Assembly (NCBI GenBank): GCA_947085345.1
Contig: CAMTWC010000037.1
Location: forward strand, 15,086-79,085
Direction: 5' to 3'
From: Thiobacillus sp947085345
GTDB taxonomy: Bacteria; Pseudomonadota; Gammaproteobacteria; Burkholderiales; Thiobacillaceae
Length of the DNA: 64,000 nt
The position numbers and the translations under genes were made by a program. The notes below the pieces were generated by a model, which did not search any database, was not told the origin of the DNA, and saw nothing but the letters and a program-made list of their open reading frames with translations. Shown here in pieces: positions 8,838 through 16,230 of this stretch. Position 1 is the first letter of the stretch, and every line of letters begins with the position of its first letter.

Positions 8838-8981
8838 GGGAAAGCCGGGGAAGTAAACGTATGGGCAGATTGTAACCAAAGCCGGCGTTGGCATTCCTGT
8901 ACGCAGGCGATTCGCCGCAATTTCCGCATTGTGACGACCATCGCATGGCCCGGGGCACGCCTCCTGCGAATGCCAGCCGCT

Positions 8982-9009
8982 TTGCATCGCGGCCGACTCA
9001 ACCCATAAT
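8982..9009 (+). promoter_or_regulatory. Possible sigma-70 promoter of the MntA/HepT pair
   Basis: A TTGCAT hexamer (8982-8987) and a CATAAT hexamer (9004-9009) are separated by 16 bases. The -10 matches consensus at five of six positions; the -35 is poor. The expected transcription start would fall at or beside the mntA ATG at 9016, so the message could be leaderless. This is a pattern match only. Confidence 0.35.
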
Positions 9010-9015
9010 CCGCCC

Positions 9016-9423
9016 ATGGAAACGCCCGCCCAATCCGATCTGCGTCATCGCCTCAGGCAAATCCTGAGCGAGCACGGTGGCGTGCGCCTGGCAATCCTGT
9101 TCGGCTCCCAGGCAACCGGGCACGCCGCGCCCCACAGCGATCTTGACCTTGCTGTGCAGATGACAGCCCCGCTGACTGCCGACGACAAGATCGCGCTGAT
9201 CGAAAAGCTCGCCCAAGCCACCGGCCTGCCGGTCGATCTCATCGATCTCAAACGTGTCGGAGAGCCCTTGCTGGGGCAGATTCTGAAACATGGCGTACGC
9301 CTCTTGGGCAGCGATACTGAATATGCCGCCGTCGTCAGCCGCCACCTGTTCGATGCAGCCGATTTTCTGCCCTACCGCAACCGCATCCTGGACGAACGGA
9401 GACAGGCATGGATCGGCAGGTAA
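9016..9423 (+). CDS. mntA: MntA-type nucleotidyltransferase antitoxin
   Basis: A minimal nucleotidyltransferase of 135 residues with the signature GSQATG (residues 30-35) followed by SDLDLAV, giving the metal-binding aspartates D42 and D44. In the HepT/MntA (type VII) system, MntA-like proteins neutralise the HEPN RNase HepT by adding AMP units to a tyrosine of the toxin. The gene overlaps the following HEPN gene by 16 bases (9408-9423), the standard arrangement. A third acidic residue would be expected near D78 (PVDLIDL). It lies between the aroB operon and the polysaccharide island. Confidence 0.88.
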   Translation: METPAQSDLRHRLRQILSEHGGVRLAILFGSQATGHAAPHSDLDLAVQMTAPLTADDKIALIEKLAQATGLPVDLIDLKRVGEPLLGQILKHGVRLLGSDTEYAAVVSRHLFDAADFLPYRNRILDERRQAWIGR

Positions 9424-9842
9424 TCGATCAAAAGCTCGAATCGCTGAGGCGCTGCTTGAACCGGATCAGGGAGAAAACCCCCGCGACCGTTACAGAACTT
9501 GAACACGACCCCGATGCGCAGGATGTGCTCACGCTCAATCTGACGCGTGCGGTTCAACTCAGCGTGGACATCGGAACGCATCTCATTGCGAGCAGCGAAC
9601 ATCCCGCGCCAGACACGATGGGACAGACCTTCGACGTTCTCGCCAGCATGTCGCTCATTGGCCCGGAACTCGCGCTGCGCATGAAGAAAGCTGTCGGCTT
9701 TCGCAACATTGCAATCCACAACTACGAAGCTATCGACTGGCAGATCACCCACATCATCGCCACCCGCCACATCGAAGACTTTTCAGCCTTCGCTGCCGCG
9801 ATAATCGACTTCATGGAAAAGCACGAAGGCATTTCAGAATAA
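9408..9842 (+). CDS. hepT: HepT-like HEPN RNase toxin (DUF86)
   Basis: An all-helical HEPN-family protein of 144 residues. The RNase motif R-x4-H-x-Y is intact in RNIAIHNY (R99, H104, Y106), where the tyrosine is the residue AMPylated by MntA in characterised pairs. HEPN toxins of this type cleave RNA when not modified. The start overlaps the antitoxin end, so the pair is cotranscribed and translationally coupled. No frameshift or missing motif is seen, so the pair looks functional. Confidence 0.88.
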   Translation: MDRQVIDQKLESLRRCLNRIREKTPATVTELEHDPDAQDVLTLNLTRAVQLSVDIGTHLIASSEHPAPDTMGQTFDVLASMSLIGPELALRMKKAVGFRNIAIHNYEAIDWQITHIIATRHIEDFSAFAAAIIDFMEKHEGISE

Positions 9843-9899
9843 GCGTCATGGACATTGCCATCCCGGGGAAACCAGGAACCCACTCAAGCAGAAAGGCCC

Positions 9900-10862
9900 A
9901 TGGATAACTTCGACCCTGCGCGGATCTCCGTCATCATGCCCTGCTACAACGCCGCGCCCTATGTGGACGAAGCGATCGGGAGCGTGCTCGGGCAAAGTTA
10001 TCCCCATGTGGAACTCATCGTGGTGGACGACGGTTCGACCGATGGTTCAACCGAAATCCTGCAACGCCTGGCCTCGGAGCATCCCGAACGCATCACCCTC
10101 GTCTACCAGAACCGCGCCGGCCCCTTTGCTGCCCGAAACCAAGCGCTTGCCCACGCAAACGGCAATTACATCGCCTTTCTCGACGCCGACGACACCTGGC
10201 ACCCGGACGCGCTGCGCCTGATGCACGCTGCTCTCACAGCAGAAAACGCCGACCTGGCCTATTGCAGTTGGCAAAACATCGGCATCGCGTCGGCTGACCC
10301 CAACCCGATTATCCCGCCCGATTTCGAATCGAGCGAGGCGGCCGTTCATTTTCTGGAGCAAAATCCCTGGCCGATCAACAGCGTACTGGTCAGCCGTCAT
10401 CTCATCGACGAACTGCGCGGGTTTTCCGAACGTGCGCCCACCGCCATGGACTACGACCTGTGGCTCAGAATGATCGCGCGTCAGCCCAGGCTCGTGCGCG
10501 TCCCCGACGTGCTGGCGTTTTACCGCCGTTACCCGCGCGGCGATGCCCATATCCCGCACTGGCGGCAGGTATTCGATGCCGTCGCCGTGCGCCACGACTT
10601 TGCCCGCCATCACCCCGAATTCGTCGCCCGCATTACGCCAGCTCGCCTCAATGAACTGATCTACGATCCTCTGCTGCGCGAAGCCTATCGCTGCCACTGG
10701 CGCAACGACACCGAATCCGCCCGCCGCCTGTTTCGCCGCGCCTTCCGCAAGTCCGACTGGAAAGCCGGCGATTTCAAACACCTCGTCGCCAGCCTGCTGC
10801 CGGCCCCGCTCTATCGCAACCTGGTCGATTACGTCACGCGGCGGCGCAGCGTGCGTTTTTGA
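9900..10862 (+). CDS. Glycosyltransferase family 2
   Basis: A GT-A-fold family 2 glycosyltransferase of about 320 residues. It shows the N-terminal ISVIMPCYNA, the nucleotide-sugar-binding VVDDGSTDGS and the DxD-type LDADDTW. The C-terminal third is helical and carries a paired helix region found also in the enzyme at 14269-15213, with which it shares AYCxWQN and VRVPxVLAFY; the two are paralogues. The start is the ATG at 9900, preceded by a weak purine-rich stretch; a TTG at 9855 is less likely. It is the first gene of the polysaccharide island and would transfer one sugar of the repeat unit at the inner membrane. The donor and acceptor cannot be told from sequence. Confidence 0.85.
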   Translation: MDNFDPARISVIMPCYNAAPYVDEAIGSVLGQSYPHVELIVVDDGSTDGSTEILQRLASEHPERITLVYQNRAGPFAARNQALAHANGNYIAFLDADDTWHPDALRLMHAALTAENADLAYCSWQNIGIASADPNPIIPPDFESSEAAVHFLEQNPWPINSVLVSRHLIDELRGFSERAPTAMDYDLWLRMIARQPRLVRVPDVLAFYRRYPRGDAHIPHWRQVFDAVAVRHDFARHHPEFVARITPARLNELIYDPLLREAYRCHWRNDTESARRLFRRAFRKSDWKAGDFKHLVASLLPAPLYRNLVDYVTRRRSVRF

Positions 10863-11193
10863 GACGTGCGTTACCGGCCATCGGGGGTGCACGACAAGGG
10901 CACCGGCCACCATGAATGCAGCATCCCGCTCCCGTATTGATTCCGCAGATGCGCTTCGGCGCGAATCGGTGGCATAGCACTTGCTTAGAGATTCGCGAAC
11001 TACAATACCCCGCCATGCCAAGCCACAAAGCCTATCCCGCACAGCGGGCCATACAATCCCGTCCTCGTCTGCGCAGCGCACCTGTCCGCACCTGCTGTAG
11101 ACATAGCCATTTCTCACATCGGGGTTGCGATATCGCCACGAGCGACCATCTTTCAACTGCCACCAGGGGGCACCTTATGCAGCGGGAGCACCG
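10863..11193. other. Intergenic region upstream of the flippase gene
   Basis: A 331-base gap without a credible gene. It holds a strong sigma-54-type promoter match at 10970-10985, leaving a leader of about 200 bases before the flippase ATG at 11194. I see no clear terminator and no riboswitch-like fold. Enhancer sites for an RpoN activator would be expected further upstream but cannot be recognised by eye. Confidence 0.6.
10970..10985 (+). promoter_or_regulatory. Putative sigma-54 (RpoN) -24/-12 promoter
   Basis: TGGCATAGCACTTGCT matches the RpoN consensus TGGCACG-N4-TTGCW at all the strongest positions, with the required GG-N10-GC spacing. Transcription would start near 10997 and run into the flippase gene and block A. 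XrtA exopolysaccharide systems are known to be RpoN-dependent through PrsK/PrsR, which supports the call. Confidence 0.65.
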
Positions 11194-12663
11194 ATGAGCC
11201 TCGGCAACCGCATCCGCCATGGGGCCGCCTGGCTGTTTGTCGGCAACAGCGGCAAGCAGGTGCTGGGCTTTCTGTTCGGCATCGTACTGGCGCGTCTGCT
11301 GGCGCCCGAGGATTTCGGCATCCTGCTCACCATCCAGGTTCTCACCGGGATGGCCGGTTTCGTCGCGGGCGGCGGCATGGGGCAGGCGCTGGTGCGCGCC
11401 AAGGAGGTCAGCCAGCAGGACTACGATATTGTCTTCACCCTGCAGCTCGGCATCGGCTGCCTGATCTATGCCGGGTTCTTTGTCGCCGCACCCTGGTTCG
11501 CCGAGTGGTACGACACACCGCTGTATGCCGACCTGCTGCGCGTGTCCGCCCTCTCCTTCATTTTTCGCCCCCTGGTCAACCTGCCGGCCAGTATGTTGTA
11601 CCGGCACATGCGCTACAAGGCACAGACCGTCGTCAGCATCACCGGGCTCATGGTTTCCAGCTTCACCAGCATTTTCATGGCCTGGCTGGGCTACGGCGTC
11701 TGGAGCCTGATCTGGGGCGGCATCGCCGGTTCGATCTATAGTGCGGCCGTGCTGGTTCCGCTGGCCCGCTGGCGCCCCGGGTTTTCGCTGGACTTCCGGC
11801 GCGGGCGCGACATCGCCCGCTACGGCCTGCTGGTTTCGGTCAACGATATCGTCAATTACCTGCGCACACAGGTCAGCATCTTCATTCTGTCGCGCACCCT
11901 CGGCCCGGCCAGCGTCGGCCTTTTCAACAAGGGCGAGAGTTTGGCCCGAATGCCGCACAGTTTCATTACCGGGTCGGTATATCAGGTTCTGTTTCGCGCC
12001 ATGGCTGCCGAACAGGACAACCTCGACAAATGCCGTTATCTTTTCTTTCGCAGCATCGCGCTGGTTGCTGTTTATGCCACGCCTTTCTATATCGGTTTGT
12101 TGTGGCTGGCCGAACCGCTCATCCGCGGCATTTACGGCGAAAAATGGGTCGCGTCCGCCGGACCGTTGATGATCCTGGCGTTCGCCTGGCCGTTCTGGCT
12201 GGCGAACAAGCTGTCTGGCGCCGTTCTGGCCGCCCAGAACTGGCTGGGGCATGAATTGAAAATACAACTCGCCACCTTGATCATCACTGCGCTGGGCGCT
12301 GTCATCGCCTTGCCTTACGGCATCGATGGCGTTGCCTGGGCCATCGTCGGCGCCGCCGCGTTCAGCGGCCTTTACATGCACCGCCTGGCCTTGAGATGCC
12401 TTAAGGCCAAATGGGTGGGCGGCCTGCGGGCAATCGTTCCGGCCATTTTGCTGAATGCCATACTCGTCTTTGCGTTATACCTTGTTGAACAATTGCTGCC
12501 ATCTGACTGGATCGAGCATGACCTTGTGAACATTGCGGTCATGGGGATCACCGGCGCCCTGGTGTATGCCGGGAGTCTGCTGTTCCTGCCGATTCCGGAA
12601 CTGGCGACCGAACGCCTGCGCTGGAAAGCGAAACTAAGACTGAAATACCCTATCGGACAATGA
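11194..12663 (+). CDS. Wzx-type polysaccharide flippase (MOP superfamily)
   Basis: A polytopic membrane protein of about 489 residues with 12-14 hydrophobic segments, of the lipopolysaccharide/capsule biosynthesis type of the MOP exporter superfamily (WzxC-like). The N-terminal SLGNRIRHGAAWLF and LARLLAPEDFG stretches are typical. Such proteins move undecaprenyl-diphosphate-linked repeat units from the cytoplasmic to the periplasmic leaflet for Wzy-dependent polymerisation. The start is the ATG at 11194 with GGGAG about 7 bases upstream; a longer frame from 11125 lacks support. It overlaps the next gene as ATGA (12660-12663). It is the only flippase gene in the window. Confidence 0.88.
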   Translation: MSLGNRIRHGAAWLFVGNSGKQVLGFLFGIVLARLLAPEDFGILLTIQVLTGMAGFVAGGGMGQALVRAKEVSQQDYDIVFTLQLGIGCLIYAGFFVAAPWFAEWYDTPLYADLLRVSALSFIFRPLVNLPASMLYRHMRYKAQTVVSITGLMVSSFTSIFMAWLGYGVWSLIWGGIAGSIYSAAVLVPLARWRPGFSLDFRRGRDIARYGLLVSVNDIVNYLRTQVSIFILSRTLGPASVGLFNKGESLARMPHSFITGSVYQVLFRAMAAEQDNLDKCRYLFFRSIALVAVYATPFYIGLLWLAEPLIRGIYGEKWVASAGPLMILAFAWPFWLANKLSGAVLAAQNWLGHELKIQLATLIITALGAVIALPYGIDGVAWAIVGAAAFSGLYMHRLALRCLKAKWVGGLRAIVPAILLNAILVFALYLVEQLLPSDWIEHDLVNIAVMGITGALVYAGSLLFLPIPELATERLRWKAKLRLKYPIGQ

Positions 12664-13463
12664 ATCCTCCCTCCCAGCCCGTTTTTGTCTTTTCTTCCTC
12701 TTGGCGCTCCGGCAGCACCCTGCTGCAGCGCTTCATCACGGCTTCCGGAGAAGTGCTGGTATGGGGCGAGACGGGCGGCGCCCTCAACGCCCTCGCAGAA
12801 GCCGTTGCAGGCTGGGAACAGATCACCGCGGACAGCTCGCGCCGCTTTCCGTGCGGCATCGGAGGCAAGGGCGAATCCGCCTACGGCAAGTTCGTCGCCT
12901 CACCCAAAGCCGAACATGCCAGCCAATGGATCGCCAATCTGTCCCCGCCCTACGCAGACATTCTTGCCGGCGTGTACGGGTTGTTCGACACGCTTTACGG
13001 GCAACGCGCGCAGTCTCTGGGTTATCCGCGCTACGGGATCAAGGAGACGCGCTGCGACCTCGCCACCGCCCGACAGCTGCGGGCGCTGTTCCCGGATGCC
13101 CGTTTTCTGTTTCTGGTGCGCAATCCGTACGACGTCATGCTGTCCCTCAAACGCCGCGACTGGATGGGCCGGGCAGCAGGACATGCCACGCTGAAATACT
13201 ATGCTGACCACTGGCGCACGCGCTCCATGCAGTTCCGCCAGGCGGATTTCGGCCTGATCCTGCGATACGAGGATTTCATCGCCGACCCGGCGCTGCAAAG
13301 CCGGGTGCTGGACTATCTGGACATCGACACCCGCCCGCCGGCCGACTTCACCCGCACCAGCCAGGTCGACTGGCGCGCCGCGAACCAGTCGCATCTCAGC
13401 GCGTGGGAACGCACGCGCCTGCGTTACTGGCTGTTGGACGAAATGAAGCAATGGGGCTACTGA
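12660..13463 (+). CDS. Sulfotransferase family protein (first of four)
   Basis: A 267-residue protein with the PAPS 5'-phosphosulfate loop SSSWRSGSTLL (about residues 12-22) and a likely 3'-phosphate-binding stretch FLVRNPYDVMLSLKRR (about residues 150-165). Family members transfer sulfate from PAPS to hydroxyl or amino groups of sugars. Sitting between the flippase and a deacetylase, with a four-base overlap with the flippase, it probably sulfates the repeat unit in the cytoplasm. The acceptor is unknown, and PAPS synthesis genes are not in this window. Confidence 0.8.
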   Translation: MNPPSQPVFVFSSSWRSGSTLLQRFITASGEVLVWGETGGALNALAEAVAGWEQITADSSRRFPCGIGGKGESAYGKFVASPKAEHASQWIANLSPPYADILAGVYGLFDTLYGQRAQSLGYPRYGIKETRCDLATARQLRALFPDARFLFLVRNPYDVMLSLKRRDWMGRAAGHATLKYYADHWRTRSMQFRQADFGLILRYEDFIADPALQSRVLDYLDIDTRPPADFTRTSQVDWRAANQSHLSAWERTRLRYWLLDEMKQWGY

Positions 13464-13464
13464 G

Positions 13465-14259
13465 ATGATCGATCCCCTCTCGCGCTATCTGCATCGTGGC
13501 GCCGGCGCGCATGGCCCGATCATGCTCATGTACCACGCCGTCACCCCCGGCAAGGACACGCCCACATGGCCGTGGGCCGTATCCATGCAGCAGTTCCGCA
13601 AGCAGCTCGACTTTCTGGCCAGCGAAGGGTATGCCACGCCGACCATGGGCGAACTGGTCGCGTCGCCTGCAAAGGAATGGCGGGGTCGCACCGCCGTCAT
13701 CACCTTCGACGACGGTTACCTCGACAATCTCGCCGCGTGCGAGGAACTGCAGAAACGCGGCATGCGCGCATCCTGGTTCATCGTCACCGGTTCGGTTGGC
13801 CAGCCGCCCCTATGGCCTGGGGACGGTCGCCCCGCAGACCGGCTATTAAATGCGACCGAGTTGCGCGAGATGCGGGAAAGCGGCATGGAGATCGGTTCCC
13901 ACACCGTGAATCACGTACGCCTGACCGAAGTCGACGATGCCTGCCTGGCGCAGGAATTGACCGATTCCAGGACCACGCTGGAAGACCTGACGGGGCATGC
14001 CGTCAACAGCTTTGCCTACCCTTACGGTGCATGGGACGCGCGCTGTGCCGAAGCGGTCAAACAAGCCGGCTACACTGCAGCATGCAGCACCCGTACCGGG
14101 TGGGCGTTGCGCGACAACGCCCCTTATCAACTGCGGCGGCTGACCATATACAACACCGACACGCTGGGCAGTTTCGCGCGCAAGCTCTATTTCGGCAACC
14201 ACGACGTACGCTGGCGAGACATCTCAGGCTATGCGCTGCGGAAACTGCGACGCACCTGA
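13465..14259 (+). CDS. Polysaccharide deacetylase (NodB homology)
   Basis: A NodB-homology deacetylase of 264 residues (carbohydrate esterase family 4). Motif 1, TFDDGY, is at residues 80-85 with the catalytic and metal aspartates D82/D83. Motif 2, SHTVNH, gives metal ligands H146 and H150, and FAYPYGAWD is motif 3. There is no signal peptide, so it may act on a lipid-linked intermediate at the cytoplasmic face. Its start is one base after the sulfotransferase stop. It would remove an N- or O-acetyl group, perhaps exposing an amine for further decoration. Confidence 0.87.
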   Translation: MIDPLSRYLHRGAGAHGPIMLMYHAVTPGKDTPTWPWAVSMQQFRKQLDFLASEGYATPTMGELVASPAKEWRGRTAVITFDDGYLDNLAACEELQKRGMRASWFIVTGSVGQPPLWPGDGRPADRLLNATELREMRESGMEIGSHTVNHVRLTEVDDACLAQELTDSRTTLEDLTGHAVNSFAYPYGAWDARCAEAVKQAGYTAACSTRTGWALRDNAPYQLRRLTIYNTDTLGSFARKLYFGNHDVRWRDISGYALRKLRRT

Positions 14260-14268
14260 TCCGCACGC

Positions 14269-15213
14269 ATGAACCCCGTCATTTCCATCATCATGCCCTG
14301 CTACAACGCTGCGACGCATTTGCCGGAAAGCATGGGCAGCGTGCTGGCGCAAACCTTCGCCGACTGGGAACTGATCGCGGTCGACGATGGCTCCAGCGAC
14401 GGTACGCTGGCCTGGCTGCAGACACAAACCGATTCGCGCATTCGGATTTGCTCGCAGAAAAATCAGGGGGTGAGCGCAGCACGCAATGCCGGCCTGGTGC
14501 AGGCGCGTGGGGACTATGTGGCGTTCCTGGACGCTGACGACACCTGGGCTCCGGATTTCCTGGAAATAATGCGGGCTGCACTGCAGGCCTGTCCCGACGC
14601 CGTTCTGGCGTACTGCGGCTGGCAAAACCTGGGGCTGCCGGGTGAGCGCGGCGAACCCTTCGTGCCACCGGATTACGAAAACGCCGCCAAGGCCGAAACC
14701 CTGTTCGCCGGCTGCCGCTGGCCGATCCACGCCGCGCTGGTCAAGCGTAAGGCCGTGCTGGCTGCGGGCGGCTTCGACGCCAGACTGAGAAACGCCGAAG
14801 ATTATGCGCTGTGGCTGCAGGTGGCGACTGCCGCGCCGATCGTGCGCGTCCCCGAGGTGCTGGCGTTTTACCACTTTCACGACGGCGGCCAGGCTTCGGC
14901 CAACAAGGCGCGGGCAGCGCTTCACCACCTGCACGCGCAACGCGGCTATCTTGCCCGGCACCCTGATTTCCGGACCTCGCTGGGGGGAAAAAAGGCGCGT
15001 GCGCTGATGCTTGGCGAACTGCTGGCGCGTGGCTATATCTGTTATTGGAAACGGGAGCTTCCCGCCGCCCGGCAAATCTTTCGCGCCGTCATGAAACAAG
15101 GCTACGGAACGCTCGCCGACTGGAAATACATGCTGCCCGCCTGGCTGCCGGAATCGTGGCACAAAAAACTGATCAGGCTGCGAGACCGGGACATTCACAT
15201 CGAAGAGCCATAG
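14269..15213 (+). CDS. Glycosyltransferase family 2, paralogue of the 9900 enzyme
   Basis: A GT2 enzyme of 314 residues with ISIIMPCYNA at the N-terminus, AVDDGSSDGT and the DxD-type LDADDTW. Its middle (AYCGWQN, PPDYEN) and helical C-terminus resemble the gene at 9900-10862 along most of the length, so the two arose by duplication and probably use related donors or acceptors. It follows the deacetylase after 9 bases and is cotranscribed with it. A weak hairpin with a short T run at 15223-15246 follows the stop. Confidence 0.85.
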   Translation: MNPVISIIMPCYNAATHLPESMGSVLAQTFADWELIAVDDGSSDGTLAWLQTQTDSRIRICSQKNQGVSAARNAGLVQARGDYVAFLDADDTWAPDFLEIMRAALQACPDAVLAYCGWQNLGLPGERGEPFVPPDYENAAKAETLFAGCRWPIHAALVKRKAVLAAGGFDARLRNAEDYALWLQVATAAPIVRVPEVLAFYHFHDGGQASANKARAALHHLHAQRGYLARHPDFRTSLGGKKARALMLGELLARGYICYWKRELPAARQIFRAVMKQGYGTLADWKYMLPAWLPESWHKKLIRLRDRDIHIEEP

Positions 15214-15222
15214 TTCGGGCGC

Positions 15223-15246
15223 ACACCGCTCGCCGAGGGTGTTTTC
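15223..15246 (+). terminator. Weak possible rho-independent terminator
   Basis: A short stem (ACACC at 15223-15227 pairing with GGTGT at 15238-15242) is followed by TTTTC. The stem is only five base pairs, so this may be no more than an attenuating structure between the GT2 gene and the next sulfotransferase gene. Confidence 0.25.
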
Positions 15247-15368
15247 TGCGCAGCGGGCGAATGAAACAGGCCTTCAAGTATGATGATTGATGCCCAGACC
15301 CAGGGGGCGAACGACAGGCCCGCATGGCGGGCGAATTCGAAAAACAGGCTTCAGGGGGATGGCCAATA

Positions 15369-16199
15369 ATGCTGACGCGCTTCATCCAGTCGAACCGGAT
15401 ACCCAGGCAGCTCAAGATCAAGTTGCTGGCGCCCGTTTACCCACTTTTCCCGGCGGACAAGCACAAGGGCGTATTCATGTGGCATCACGGCCGCTGCGGC
15501 AGCACGGTGCTGGGCCGCATACTCAACCAGCATCCCGGCATACGCTGGCGCGGCGAAATCTATGAACCCTATGCCGACGCCGGAACGCCCCGGCCGAACT
15601 TCCGCGACGACCTCAGGTACGCGCAGATCGAATGCGGCCGCAAGCTGCCGGGCTTTGAACTCAAAGGCTTGCCGAGCCAGCACCTGCCCACGCTGGGCGT
15701 TTCGCTCAGGCAGTTCCTGGAGGTCATCCGTGAACACGGATTTTCCCGCTGCGTTTTTCTGGATCGCCGCAACACCCTGCGCAAGCTGATCTCGGTGCAG
15801 ATCGTCGATCAGGGGCTGCGTGACTCGTATCACGTGGCAAAGGGCAAAGAGGCCGGGTTGAAGGGCCGCCTGCGCATCGATTTGCAGCGCGTCAGGATCC
15901 AGGGCAAATACGCGCCGCTATTGGAGATGATCCAGCACATCGATGAGGAAACCGAAAAAGCCCGTCACCTGGTAGGCGAGTATTTCGATTTCCTGCCGCT
16001 GGTCTATGAAGACCATATCGAGGCCGACCCGCTGGTTGCGTATCGCGAAATCCTGTCGCATCTCGGACTTCCCCACCACGATGCGGAAGTGACCCTGAAA
16101 CGGGTCAACGTCAAAACGCTGCAGGAACTGATCGAGAACTACCAGGATGTGGAAGACCTGCTTGCCGGCACGAAATACGAATGGATGCTGACGACCTGA
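15369..16199 (+). CDS. Sulfotransferase family protein (second of four)
   Basis: A protein of about 276 residues with a PAPS-binding loop HHGRCGSTVLGRIL (residues 39-52) and a probable 3'-phosphate site around VFLDRRNTLRKLIS, where family enzymes have an R...S pair. The ATG at 15369 is chosen because GGGGG lies about 10 bases upstream; the ATG at 15324 lacks such a site. It differs widely from the other three sulfotransferases here, so it is not a recent copy. It lies in a 155-base-spaced second part of block A, ahead of an asparagine-synthase homologue. The likely role is sulfation of a sugar in the exopolysaccharide. Confidence 0.75.
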   Translation: MLTRFIQSNRIPRQLKIKLLAPVYPLFPADKHKGVFMWHHGRCGSTVLGRILNQHPGIRWRGEIYEPYADAGTPRPNFRDDLRYAQIECGRKLPGFELKGLPSQHLPTLGVSLRQFLEVIREHGFSRCVFLDRRNTLRKLISVQIVDQGLRDSYHVAKGKEAGLKGRLRIDLQRVRIQGKYAPLLEMIQHIDEETEKARHLVGEYFDFLPLVYEDHIEADPLVAYREILSHLGLPHHDAEVTLKRVNVKTLQELIENYQDVEDLLAGTKYEWMLTT

Positions 16200-16230
16200 T
16201 CGCAACCACCTGAAAAACGGCATCCAGACC

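Noticed and set aside
7761..9008. A 415-residue open frame on the plus strand
   Set aside because: It is antisense to aroB, His/Arg/Gln-rich and motif-free.
11032..12381. A 449-residue open frame on the minus strand
   Set aside because: It is antisense to the flippase and made of polar low-complexity residues; no family signal.
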